From contig NZ_JAEUAN010000024.1 of assembly GCF_019511445.1 (NCBI RefSeq), positions 37,642-101,641 on the forward strand: 64,000 bases of DNA. The letters run 5' to 3'. Numbering within the stretch: position 1 is the first letter of the stretch; each line of letters begins with the position of its first letter. The position numbers and the translations under genes are program-made. The notes beneath the pieces were generated by a model, which saw nothing but the letters and a program-made list of their open reading frames with translations, searched no databases and was not told where the DNA came from. The DNA comes from Aliirhizobium wenxiniae (GTDB taxonomy: Bacteria > Pseudomonadota > Alphaproteobacteria > Rhizobiales > Rhizobiaceae). Shown here piece by piece: positions 17,574 to 25,797 of the stretch.

Positions 17574-18530
17574 GTGACGAAGCATCCTCAAACTCCGTCT
17601 TCGACCATCGCGGAAGCAGCGGAACCACCCCATCGCGTGATGTTCCTGAGCGTCGGCCAGTCGCCACGTTCGGACATTATAGACGACATGCTGGAGAACC
17701 TCGATCTGCCGATAGAAGCGCTGGAAATCGGCGCTCTGGATGGGCTGTCGCCTGTAGAGATCAATGACCTGAACGTGCGGCCCGGCGAGACCAGTATCGT
17801 CACCCGGCTTGCCGATGGCAGCAGTATCGTCGTTTCCAAGCCGCGCATTGCCGAGCGCATGGCGAAGATCGCCGCCGCCTTCCAGCCCAACGAATTCGAT
17901 CTGGTGGTGATCCTGTCGACCGGACTTTTCCGGGATTTCGAGAGCACGTGTCCGACCGTGAATGCCCAGCGCGCGATGGAATCGACGGTGATTTCGCTTG
18001 CCGCACATGGGTCTGCCGTAGGTTTGATCCAGCCGCTGGAACAGCAGATCGACGAGCTCGATATCCCGGCACTTTCGCCCTACAAGATCACCGCAAGCTA
18101 TGCCGCGGATGGCGACAAGCGGTTGCTGGCGGGGGCGTTGCTCGATCTCGCGGACGCAGAGATCATCGTGTTGAATTCGGTGAGTTTTACCGAGGCCGAC
18201 AGGCAGACGGTCGCCAAGGCGAGCGGTAAGCCGGTGGTGCTCGCCCGCCGCATCGTTGTCAGCGCAATTCGCCTGCTTCTGCACGGCACGCATCCGGTAG
18301 CATTGCCCGGCGTTCCGGCGGAATTTTCGGAAAAGCTGCAGCGGTTGACGCCGCGCGAGCGACAGGTGCTTTCGCTGGTGGCCGAAGGCCTGTCCAACAA
18401 GGCGATTGCGCGCCAGCTCGGCATCAGCCCGAAGACGGTCGAGATCCACCGCTCCAACGTGATGGCGAAAATGGAGGTGACGTCATCGAACGCGCTGATC
18501 CGCATGGTTGTCGCTGCGGGCCATCCGTAA
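17574..18530 (+). CDS. AroM-domain / LuxR-type HTH fusion regulator
   Basis: A 318-residue protein with two parts. Residues about 21-240 match the AroM family (Asp/Glu racemase-like fold), with RVMFLSVGQSPRSD and LIQPLEQQI. Residues 258-300 are a GerE/LuxR DNA-binding domain (LTPRERQVLSLVAEGLSNKA, then GISPKTVEIHRSNVM). At the two positions where the neighbouring free AroM protein has Cys109 and Cys196, this one has Ser115 (VVILSTG) and Ser202 (LNSVSF), so the domain is probably a sensor rather than an enzyme. Start is GTG 17574; ATG 17640 is a possible alternative. It stands between the DUF917 pair and the aroM-dpp operon, both of which carry the same 20-bp upstream site. Confidence 0.88.
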   Translation: MTKHPQTPSSTIAEAAEPPHRVMFLSVGQSPRSDIIDDMLENLDLPIEALEIGALDGLSPVEINDLNVRPGETSIVTRLADGSSIVVSKPRIAERMAKIAAAFQPNEFDLVVILSTGLFRDFESTCPTVNAQRAMESTVISLAAHGSAVGLIQPLEQQIDELDIPALSPYKITASYAADGDKRLLAGALLDLADAEIIVLNSVSFTEADRQTVAKASGKPVVLARRIVVSAIRLLLHGTHPVALPGVPAEFSEKLQRLTPRERQVLSLVAEGLSNKAIARQLGISPKTVEIHRSNVMAKMEVTSSNALIRMVVAAGHP

Positions 18531-18621
18531 CAAAAATAATCTCAATTGCGTAAGAAAATTGCGTGAAAAAGGCGATTTGCCTAAAAAATGATCGCAAAAG
18601 ATCTTTCCGAATTGTTACCCA

Positions 18622-18641
18622 CTAGGGGCATTACCCTATAG
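18622..18641 (+). promoter_or_regulatory. Candidate AroM-LuxR operator, site 2
   Basis: CTAGGGGCATTACCCTATAG, with an inner dyad TAGGGG-N4-ACCCTA (18623-18638). It is the inverse counterpart of 17480-17499 (18/20 identity) and lies 52 nt upstream of the aroM-like start at 18694. A 13-bp imperfect tandem repeat (AATTGCGTRARAA, 18544-18569) occurs further upstream. Confidence 0.65.
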
Positions 18642-18693
18642 TGAAGTCGCGCATTCGAGCGCTAGGCTCCCTGCCAACAAGATAAAGCAGGGA

Positions 18694-19386
18694 ATGAACG
18701 AGAGCATGGCTTCCACATCCAAGATTGCCTTCGTGACTATCGGTCAGACACCACGCGTCGACCTCGTACCTGAAATGATGGCCGAAATTACCCTCGGCCT
18801 GCCGGAAGGCCGTATCGTGCATGAAGAGTTCGGCGTGCTGGACGGTATGAGCCCGGCGGAACTCGATGCAATGCGCGCCAGGGATGGCGAGCATTCGTTT
18901 GCGACGCGTCTTGCGAGCGGCGAGGAGATCGTTTCTTCGAAGGCGCTGACGGAAGAGAAGCTCAACGTGCTTCTACAGAAGATCGATGGCGAAGGTTTCG
19001 ATCTGATCGTTCTTCTGTGCACCGGCACGAAGATCGAGCCTTTGAAGAATACGCTCGTGGTCGAGGCCCAGCGGATCGTCGATTCCACCGTCGAGGCGCT
19101 TGCCGCTTCTGCCCGCAAGCTTGGCGTCATTGTGCCGCTCGAACGGCAGATTCGGGATTTCGAAGAGCGTCATGTGCTGCCGGGCAATCCGAGCCTCGTT
19201 TCCGCATCGCCTTATGCCGGCGACGAGATGGCTGAGCGGGCGAAGCTGCTGGACGGTTGCGATCTCATCGTCATGCATTGCATGGGCTATTCGGCCGAGA
19301 TGCATGAGGAAGTACGTAAATCGATCGATGCGCCGGTGCTTCTGTCGCGCCGGTTGGTGGCGAGCGTCGTTCGCCAGATGCTTTAA
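18694..19386 (+). CDS. AroM family protein (Asp/Glu racemase-like fold)
   Basis: A 230-residue single-domain AroM protein, with KIAFVTIGQTPRVDLVPEM at the N-terminus. Two cysteines lie in positions typical of the racemase superfamily: Cys109 in LIVLLCTGT and Cys196 in LIVMHCMGY. VIVPLERQI and APVLLSRRLVASVVRQML complete the fold. The biochemical role of AroM proteins is unestablished; the superfamily includes hydantoin, aspartate and glutamate racemases and maleate isomerase. ATG 18706 is an alternative start. It precedes the dpp-type importer by 51 nt, so it is probably co-transcribed and acts on the imported compound. A racemase or isomerase role in a hydantoin route is inference. Confidence 0.85.
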   Translation: MNESMASTSKIAFVTIGQTPRVDLVPEMMAEITLGLPEGRIVHEEFGVLDGMSPAELDAMRARDGEHSFATRLASGEEIVSSKALTEEKLNVLLQKIDGEGFDLIVLLCTGTKIEPLKNTLVVEAQRIVDSTVEALAASARKLGVIVPLERQIRDFEERHVLPGNPSLVSASPYAGDEMAERAKLLDGCDLIVMHCMGYSAEMHEEVRKSIDAPVLLSRRLVASVVRQML

Positions 19387-19437
19387 GGGTTGAAAGTCAG
19401 TCTGATCTAAAAGCCGTCTAATAAGAGAGGGAACTAC

Positions 19438-21030
19438 ATGTTCGGCAAAATCATCAGGAATATCGCAATCGCGGGGCTTCTCGCCTCGTCGGTTCTCGGC
19501 ACCCCTGCCAGCGCTTTCGAGCGCACCGACAAGGGCAATGTCATCGTGTTCGGCGGCCGTCAGGCCATCCCGGTTCTCGATCCGCATATCCGCTACGACT
19601 GGTCGACCCGCATGATGCAGCAGGCCGTCTATGATGGTCTCGTCAAGTACGAAGGCGATCCGGCTGTCATCAAGCCTTGGCTCGCCGAAAAGTGGGAAAC
19701 CAGCGAAGACGGCAAGACCTGGACCTTCCATCTGGTCAAGAACGCAAAATTCCACAATGGCGACCCGGTTACTGCCGAAGCCATCCGTTACTCCTTCGAG
19801 CGCGGCCTGAAGCTCAACAAGGGCGTCGCCTGGATGCTCAAGGACTTTCTGGCGCCGGAAGGCATCAGCGTCGTTGACGATTATACCGTCAAGTTCGAGC
19901 TGAAGGCTCCCTATACGCCGTTCCTTTCCTTCCTGCCCTGGTGGTACATCGTCAACCCGGCCCAGGTTAAGGCCAATGAAGTTGACGGCGATTACGGCCA
20001 GAAGTGGCTGACCGACAACGAAGCCGGTTCCGGCCCGTTCAAGCTCGGCCGTTGGGAACCGAATGTTCTTTATGAAGCAGAAGCCGTTGCCGATTACTGG
20101 AAGGGCTGGCCGCAGGGCGAGGAAAACCGTCCGGCCGGCGTGATCTACAAGATCATCCGCGAGCCCGCCGCCCAGAAGGCTGCTCTGCAGCGCGGGGAAG
20201 CCGATATCGTCGAAGGCCTGACGCCGGACGATTACGTCCAGATCGCGCGTGCCAAGGGCATCGCCATCGAAGACCACAAGGGCATGACGACCTTCGGCAT
20301 CAAGTTCAACACGCAGCAGGGGCCGACCGCCGACATCAACCTGCGCAAGGCAATTGCCTATGCGATGGACTATGATGCGCTGATCCAGGTCTATAACGGC
20401 GCTGCGTCTCTCGAGACGAGCCCGATCCCGGATGCGATGCGCGGCCATATCGACGTGCCCGGCATCCCGCGTCAGGACCTTGCCAAGGCAAAGGAATATC
20501 TGGCGAAGTCCGGTTATCCGAACGGCGGCATCACCCTGCCTTATGTTCACGTTGCCGGACTTGAAGAAGCCCGCCGCATCGGTCTCGTGCTGCTCGACAG
20601 CCTGAAGCCGCTCAACATCAATGTCGAGATCAAGCCGGAACAGTGGCCGAACATGGTCGCCAACGGTTCCAAGGTCGAGACCTCGGCTGCGATGACCTCG
20701 GTCTACACGACCCCGGTTTCCACCGATCCGGATGCTGTCGCCTACCAGTATCACAAGAACAGCTGGGGCCAGTATTTCGCGATGATGTTCTACGACAATC
20801 CGAAGGTCACCGAGATGATCGACAAGGCCCGTTCCTCGTCGAACTGGGATGAGCGCGCAAAACTCTATGCCGACATCCAGACCCAGATCGTTGCCGACCA
20901 GCCGGAAGTGTTCGGCATGCTGCAGAACCGCCGCTGGGCGCGCCGTGATTATCTGCAGGGCTTCCAGTTCAGCCCGGTCCGGTTCACCGGGGAAGTCGAC
21001 ATCTACCCGCTGTGGGTGAAGGCTGAATAA
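19438..21030 (+). CDS. Dipeptide/oligopeptide-type ABC substrate-binding protein
   Basis: A 530-residue periplasmic protein of the DppA/OppA family (SBP_bac_5). The signal peptide ends near SSVLGTPASAFE. Typical motifs are WLAEKWETSEDGKTWTFHLVKNAKFHNGDPVTA, DFLAPEGISVVDDYTVKFEL and GSGPFKLGRW. GAGAGGGAA precedes the ATG by 4 nt. It is followed by a 13-bp hairpin (21068-21104) and then the permeases. The family binds peptides, but also opines, nickel chelates, glutathione and other amides. The neighbouring AroM, DUF917 and hydantoinase-like genes suggest a cyclic amide or modified amino acid here. Confidence 0.93.
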   Translation: MFGKIIRNIAIAGLLASSVLGTPASAFERTDKGNVIVFGGRQAIPVLDPHIRYDWSTRMMQQAVYDGLVKYEGDPAVIKPWLAEKWETSEDGKTWTFHLVKNAKFHNGDPVTAEAIRYSFERGLKLNKGVAWMLKDFLAPEGISVVDDYTVKFELKAPYTPFLSFLPWWYIVNPAQVKANEVDGDYGQKWLTDNEAGSGPFKLGRWEPNVLYEAEAVADYWKGWPQGEENRPAGVIYKIIREPAAQKAALQRGEADIVEGLTPDDYVQIARAKGIAIEDHKGMTTFGIKFNTQQGPTADINLRKAIAYAMDYDALIQVYNGAASLETSPIPDAMRGHIDVPGIPRQDLAKAKEYLAKSGYPNGGITLPYVHVAGLEEARRIGLVLLDSLKPLNINVEIKPEQWPNMVANGSKVETSAAMTSVYTTPVSTDPDAVAYQYHKNSWGQYFAMMFYDNPKVTEMIDKARSSSNWDERAKLYADIQTQIVADQPEVFGMLQNRRWARRDYLQGFQFSPVRFTGEVDIYPLWVKAE

Positions 21031-21067
21031 ACACTGGCTGAAGTCCCCTCACTCAAGCCAGAATAGC

Positions 21068-21104
21068 GCGCATGGTCCGCTTTCCCCAACCGCGGGCCAT
21101 GCGC
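21068..21104 (+). other. Intercistronic hairpin after the binding-protein gene
   Basis: GCGCATGGTCCGC (21068-21080), 11-nt loop, GCGGGCCATGCGC (21092-21104): 13 pairs with one GU. It lies between the binding-protein stop and the first permease. Similar hairpins follow two other binding-protein genes here (29810-29838, 36509-36535). Such stem-loops commonly stabilise the upstream message so that binding protein exceeds permease. Confidence 0.6.
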
Positions 21105-21128
21105 CAATCATAACAAACGGAGAAGACG

Positions 21129-22136
21129 ATGCTGACATTCGCCTTCCGAAAGTTGCTGACGCTGGTCGGCACGATGATCGGCATAGCTGCGCTGACATTT
21201 CTCATCACCAATGTCGCGCCCGGCGATCCGGCCCGTCTCGTGGCCGGTCCCAATGCGACCGAGGATATGGTCGCGACGATCCGCACGGAATATGGTCTCG
21301 ACAAGTCGCTGCCGGAACAGTTCATCGTCTATATGGGCGAGCTTGTTCGCGGTGATCTCGGCACCTCGATCGTCACCACGCGGCCGGTCTTGGAAGAAGT
21401 GATGCGCTATGCGCCGGCGACGCTGGAACTCGTCTTCGTCGCGATGTTTCTCGGCATCGTCATCGGTGTTCCGCTCGGCATGCTGTCGGCCGTCTACAAG
21501 GATGGGCCGCTCGACCAGGTGACGCGCATCTTCTCGATTTCAGGCGTGGCGATCCCGGCCTTCTGGTTCGGTATCCTGCTGCAGCTGCTGTTTTCCGTCG
21601 ATCTGGAATGGCTGCCCGTCTCGGGGCGCCTGCCGCTCGTCACCCGCCCGCCGGAATTCGTTACAGGCCTGCTTTTGGTCGACAGCCTGATTGCCGGCAA
21701 TTTCTCGACCTTCTGGACCTCGCTGCAGCATATCATCCTGCCGGCGATCGTGCTCTCCTTCCCCTGTCTTGCCTCGATCCTGCGCGTCAACCGCGCCGAG
21801 ATGATCGAAGTGCTGCAGTCGGATTATATCGTCGCCGCCCGCGCCCACGGCATCTCGTCCTTCCGCATCATCGCGCTTTATGCGCTGAAGAACGCCATGT
21901 TGCCGACGCTGGCGATGATCGGCCTGCGTTTCGGCTGGATGCTCGGCTCCACCGTTCTGGTGGAAACCGTGTTCGACTGGCCGGGCATCGGGCTTTATGC
22001 CGTCTCGTCCGCGCTGTCCTCCGACTTCAAGCCCGTGGTTGGCGTGACGCTGATGATCGGTTTCTTCTTTATCGTCGCCAACACCCTCGTCGATCTCGCC
22101 TATGCCTGGATCGACCCGCGTCTCAGGAAAGCGTGA
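21129..22136 (+). CDS. Dpp-type ABC permease (DppB-like)
   Basis: A 335-residue inner-membrane protein with six predicted membrane segments. It starts with FAFRKLLTLVGTMIGIAALTFLITNVAPGDPA, the DppB/OppB opening. The EAA loop is ARAHGISSFRIIALYALKNAMLPTL (about 237-261), followed by LVETVFDWPGIG. ATG 21129 follows GGAGAAG. Its stop codon overlaps the next permease start (TGATG). Confidence 0.93.
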   Translation: MLTFAFRKLLTLVGTMIGIAALTFLITNVAPGDPARLVAGPNATEDMVATIRTEYGLDKSLPEQFIVYMGELVRGDLGTSIVTTRPVLEEVMRYAPATLELVFVAMFLGIVIGVPLGMLSAVYKDGPLDQVTRIFSISGVAIPAFWFGILLQLLFSVDLEWLPVSGRLPLVTRPPEFVTGLLLVDSLIAGNFSTFWTSLQHIILPAIVLSFPCLASILRVNRAEMIEVLQSDYIVAARAHGISSFRIIALYALKNAMLPTLAMIGLRFGWMLGSTVLVETVFDWPGIGLYAVSSALSSDFKPVVGVTLMIGFFFIVANTLVDLAYAWIDPRLRKA

Positions 22137-23071
22137 TGACGGCTCATCCCATGACCCCTATCGACACCCCAATGGAAGACACGCGCCCGCTCACCTTCCG
22201 CGAGCGCCATGCAAGCCAGATCCGTCAATGGCGGCTCTATGCGCACATGTTCCGCAAGAGCTTTTCGTCGATGCTCGGCCTCTCGCTCGTTGTGCTGTTC
22301 CTAATCCTGGCCGCCATCGGCCCCCTGATCGTGCCTTATCCGGAAGCGGCAAGCGGTGCGATCAACATGTCCGCCAAATTGCAGCCGCCGAGCAGCACCT
22401 ACTGGTTCGGCACGGATGAAATGGGTGCCGACATCTTTTCGCGCGTCATTATCGGGGCGCGGACGTCGCTTTGGATCGGCGTGGTCATCACCGGCATCGC
22501 GGCGATCGTCGGCATCACGCTCGGCATCATTGCCGGTTATCGCGGCGGCTGGGTTCGTGCGGTGATCATGCGCGTGACCGAACTGTTCCTCGCCGTTCCC
22601 GGTCTGGCGCTTGCGCTTGCCATCGTTGCCGCACTCGGCCCCGGCATTACCAATTGCGTGCTGGCGCTCGCCATCGTCTGGTGGCCCGGTTACGTGCGGC
22701 TGGTCGAGGCGAAGACGCTGTCGATCAAGGAAGAGCTGTTCATCGAATCCGCCCGCTCGATCGGCGCGAAGACGCCGTGGATCCTCTGGCACCATATCCT
22801 GCCGAACTGCATGTCGCCGATCATCGTCAAGATGAGCATGGACATGGGCATGGCGATCCTGTCTGCCGCCAGCCTCGGCTTCATCGGGCTTGGCGCCCAG
22901 CCGCCGTCGCCGGAATGGGGTGCGATGATCTCGGTCGCGCGTACTTATATGCCGGACTGGTGGTGGTATTCGCTCTTCCCGGGTGCTGCGATCTTCCTCA
23001 CCGTGCTCGGCTTCAACCTTCTGGGTGATGGCCTGCGTGATATTCTCGATCCAAGGAGCCGCGACCGATGA
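22136..23071 (+). CDS. Dpp-type ABC permease (DppC-like)
   Basis: A 311-residue inner-membrane permease. It has a long polar N-terminus (to about residue 40), then FRKSFSSMLGLSLVVLFLILAAIGPLIVPY, YWFGTDEMGADIFSRVIIGARTSLWIG and the EAA-loop region ESARSIGAKTPWILWHHILPNCMSPIIV, all typical of DppC. The open frame extends far upstream inside dppB but is spurious there. The start at 22136 overlaps the dppB stop by one base, and the stop overlaps the ATPase start (ATGA). Confidence 0.93.
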   Translation: MTAHPMTPIDTPMEDTRPLTFRERHASQIRQWRLYAHMFRKSFSSMLGLSLVVLFLILAAIGPLIVPYPEAASGAINMSAKLQPPSSTYWFGTDEMGADIFSRVIIGARTSLWIGVVITGIAAIVGITLGIIAGYRGGWVRAVIMRVTELFLAVPGLALALAIVAALGPGITNCVLALAIVWWPGYVRLVEAKTLSIKEELFIESARSIGAKTPWILWHHILPNCMSPIIVKMSMDMGMAILSAASLGFIGLGAQPPSPEWGAMISVARTYMPDWWWYSLFPGAAIFLTVLGFNLLGDGLRDILDPRSRDR

Positions 23072-24714
23072 CAGCTCTGCTCGACATCAAGAATTACCGG
23101 CTCGATATCGGCACGTTCGATGGCCCGGTGCATGTGCTGAAAGGCATCAACCTTACCGTCAACCGCGGCGACACGCTCGGTATCGTCGGCGAGAGCGGTT
23201 CGGGCAAGACGGTTCTGGTGCGCTCGGTGCTCGGCATCGGGCCGCGCAATTCCAAGGTCGTCGAAGGATCCATCTCGTTTGACGGGCAGGACATCACCAA
23301 CCTGCCGGAGAAGGACTGGACGAAGATCCGCGGCATCCGCATCTCGATGATCTTCCAGGACCCGATGACCTATCTGAACCCGCTGTTTACGATCGGGCGG
23401 CAGATTTCCGATGTCATCGCGGCGCATGAGAAGGCTGCGGGGCAGGGCGTCTCTTCCAAGGCGGCGCGGCGTGCGCGCACCGAGGAACTACTCGATCAGG
23501 TCGGCCTGCCGAACCCGTCCATGCTCTATTCGCAATATCCCCACCAGCTGTCCGGCGGCATGCGCCAACGCATCCTGATCGCCATGGCGCTGGCCGGCAA
23601 GCCGGATATCCTGATCGCCGACGAACCGACGACGGCGCTCGATGTGACCGTGCAGGCGCAGGTGCTGGACCTGATCAATTCGCTGGTCGAAAAGCTCAAC
23701 CTCACCGTCATCATGATCAGCCACGATATCGGCGCGATCGCCACCGTCGCGAAGCGCTGTGCCGTGATGTACAAGGGCGAGATCGTCGAGCAGGGGATGA
23801 CGCAGGACATCCTCAACCGTCCGCAGCACGAATATACGCAGCGCCTGCTCGCTGCCGTGCCGGATATCGATGTCCCGCCGGAACGGGTAGCGGCGGAGGT
23901 TGCGGAAGCAAAGCCCGCCAAGCGCGGCAATCTTCTCGAAGCCATCGATCTGAAGAAGGTATATCGCACGCAGGCCGGTGCCGATTTCACGGCGGTCAAC
24001 TCGATCAGTCTTGCCGTGAAGACCGGCGAGATTTTCGGCGTGGTCGGCGAAAGCGGTTCGGGCAAGTCGACGCTCGCACGCATGCTGATGCGTCTGATCG
24101 AGCCGACATCAGGCGATATCATCTTCGACGGGCAGAATATTTCCGGCCTGTCCGGCGAGCCCTTGCGGCAGATGCGCCGGCACATGCAGTTCGTCTTCCA
24201 GAACCCGCATTCGGCGCTGAACGGTCGTCACACGATCGGCGACGCGATCGGGGAACCGCTGCGCATCCAGACGAACATGAGCCGGCGGGATATCGAGGCA
24301 CGCGCCGAGGCCTTGCTCGACATCGTGCAACTGCCAAAAATGTTCAAGTATCGCTACCCGCACGAGCTTTCCGGCGGCCAGAAGCAGCGTGTCTGCATTG
24401 CCCGTGCGATTGCACTTAATCCGCGCCTGCTGATCCTCGACGAGCCGACTTCGGCGCTCGATATCTCGGTTCAGGCGCAGGTGCTTGACTTCCTGCAGGA
24501 ACTGCGTTCCGAACTGAACCTCACCTACGTGTTCATCTCGCACAATCTCGCCGTCATCCGGCAGATCTGCGACCGCACGATCGTGATGAAGCGCGGCGAG
24601 ATCGTTGAACAGGGCGATACCGAGCAGATTTTTCTCGCGCCGCGCGAGGAATACACCAAGGCGCTTATCGAGAGCGGTCGAAAGACGTCGCAGGCTGCCA
24701 ATCTTCAGGCATAA
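23068..24714 (+). CDS. Dpp-type ABC ATPase, two nucleotide-binding domains fused (DppD-DppF)
   Basis: A 548-residue protein with two full ATPase halves, equivalent to DppD and DppF joined, as in GsiA-type importers. Half 1 (about 1-270) has Walker A GESGSGKTV, LSGGMRQR and DEPTTALDVT. Half 2 (about 290-548) has Walker A GESGSGKST, LSGGQKQR and DEPTSALDIS. The linker is charged (AAEVAEAKPAKRGNLLE). Overlap of 4 nt with the permease gene indicates coupling. It is last in the aroM-dpp operon and is followed by a terminator (24743-24772). Imports the same unknown ligand as the binding protein at 19438. Confidence 0.94.
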   Translation: MTALLDIKNYRLDIGTFDGPVHVLKGINLTVNRGDTLGIVGESGSGKTVLVRSVLGIGPRNSKVVEGSISFDGQDITNLPEKDWTKIRGIRISMIFQDPMTYLNPLFTIGRQISDVIAAHEKAAGQGVSSKAARRARTEELLDQVGLPNPSMLYSQYPHQLSGGMRQRILIAMALAGKPDILIADEPTTALDVTVQAQVLDLINSLVEKLNLTVIMISHDIGAIATVAKRCAVMYKGEIVEQGMTQDILNRPQHEYTQRLLAAVPDIDVPPERVAAEVAEAKPAKRGNLLEAIDLKKVYRTQAGADFTAVNSISLAVKTGEIFGVVGESGSGKSTLARMLMRLIEPTSGDIIFDGQNISGLSGEPLRQMRRHMQFVFQNPHSALNGRHTIGDAIGEPLRIQTNMSRRDIEARAEALLDIVQLPKMFKYRYPHELSGGQKQRVCIARAIALNPRLLILDEPTSALDISVQAQVLDFLQELRSELNLTYVFISHNLAVIRQICDRTIVMKRGEIVEQGDTEQIFLAPREEYTKALIESGRKTSQAANLQA

Positions 24715-24742
24715 GCCTGAGCCGCCACTGGAGTTATATAGG

Positions 24743-24772
24743 ACCCTGTACCACCTGTGGTGCAGGGTTTTC
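24743..24772 (+). terminator. Rho-independent terminator of the aroM-dpp operon
   Basis: ACCCTGTACCAC (24743-24754), CT, GTGGTGCAGGGT (24757-24768), then TTTTC. It begins 28 nt after the ATPase stop codon. Confidence 0.8.
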
Positions 24773-24825
24773 TCGTCCTGGATAAACGGATTTGCTCTGT
24801 CTCAGGATATATTGGCGATTGTTTG

Positions 24826-24930
24826 CTAGAGCATTTCCGACTTTCTTCGAAACGCGAAACTGCTCTCTCCCTCTTTGTTCAACGCAATTCCGGACGCAAA
24901 ACCGGCTCCCACTTTTGCTGGAATTGCTAG
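24826..24930. repeat. Rhizobial short interspersed repeat with inverted ends
   Basis: Begins CTAGAGCATTTCCG and ends GGAATTGCTAG, roughly inverted copies. The interior, AACGCAATTCCGGACGCAAA followed by ACCGG, belongs to a sequence type found many times between genes in Rhizobiales. It fills most of the 338-nt gap between the terminator at 24772 and the SDR start at 25053; I see no gene in that gap. Confidence 0.65.
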
Positions 24931-25052
24931 TTGAAATTCCGGGCGTGAAGCGCAATTTCTTCGCAATTGCGAAGCAGACCTGAAATGGTTTCACGGCCCA
25001 TGTTTAGGCCAACATCCAGTTGCAGGTTCTGTCGATTTCAGGGAGTTCGTCT

Positions 25053-25790
25053 TTGACTACCACCCCCTACATGCTTCTGACCGGTGCCAGTCGCGGCATT
25101 GGCCACGCGACCGTCAAGCTGTTCATGGAACATGGCTGGCGCATTCTGACCGTGTCACGTCAGCCGTTTTCCGAGGAATGCCGCTGGCCTTCCGCACGCG
25201 AGAGCCATATCCAGGCGGATCTGGCCGATCTTTCCAGCATCGATGACCTGGTTGCCGAGGTGCGGCAACGTTTGCCCGACGGCAAGCTGGCGGCGCTCGT
25301 CAACAATGCCGGGATTTCTCCCAAAGGTGCCGATGGCGCCAGATTGGGTGTCGCGGGTACGGATGCGGATACCTGGACGAAAGTGCTGAACGTCAACCTC
25401 ATCTCGACGGCGCTTCTGGCGCGGGCGCTGATACCGGAGCTCGAGGCTGCGCGCGGATCGATCGTCAACGTCACCTCGATTGCCGGTTCCCGCGTTCACC
25501 CGTTTGCGGGCGTCGCCTATGCTGCCTCGAAGGCCGGTCTTGCCTCGCTCACCCGCGAACTCGCGCATGAGTTCGGCCCGCGCGGCGTGCGTGCCAATGC
25601 CATCGCTCCTGGCGAGATCGCCACATCGATCCTGTCGCCGGGAACCGATGAACTGGTGAAGGCCGAGGTGCCGTTAGGTCGGCTCGGAACGACTGCCGAA
25701 GTTGCCAAAACCATCTATTTCCTCTGCACCGAGCAGTCGTCCTATATCAACGGTGCGGAAATCCACATCAATGGCGGCCAGCATGTTTGA
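25053..25790 (+). CDS. Short-chain dehydrogenase/reductase (SDR)
   Basis: A 245-residue classical SDR. It has the cofactor motif LLTGASRGIGHA near the N-terminus, LVNNAGIS, catalytic Ser in NVTSIAGS, the Tyr-x3-Lys motif VAYAASKAG and the PG motif IAPGEIATSI. The TTG at 25053 is preceded by AGGGAG at 7 nt and gives MTTTPYM; ATG 25071 would cut into the cofactor strand and the longer TTG at 25020 lacks a ribosome site. It ends 7 nt before the convergent Ldh-family gene. Substrate unknown. Confidence 0.9.
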   Translation: MTTTPYMLLTGASRGIGHATVKLFMEHGWRILTVSRQPFSEECRWPSARESHIQADLADLSSIDDLVAEVRQRLPDGKLAALVNNAGISPKGADGARLGVAGTDADTWTKVLNVNLISTALLARALIPELEAARGSIVNVTSIAGSRVHPFAGVAYAASKAGLASLTRELAHEFGPRGVRANAIAPGEIATSILSPGTDELVKAEVPLGRLGTTAEVAKTIYFLCTEQSSYINGAEIHINGGQHV

Positions 25791-25797
25791 TATCGGC

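Noticed and set aside
18973..20754. Minus-strand 593-codon open frame opposite the aroM and binding-protein genes
   Set aside because: Antisense shadow crossing two real genes; no domain features.
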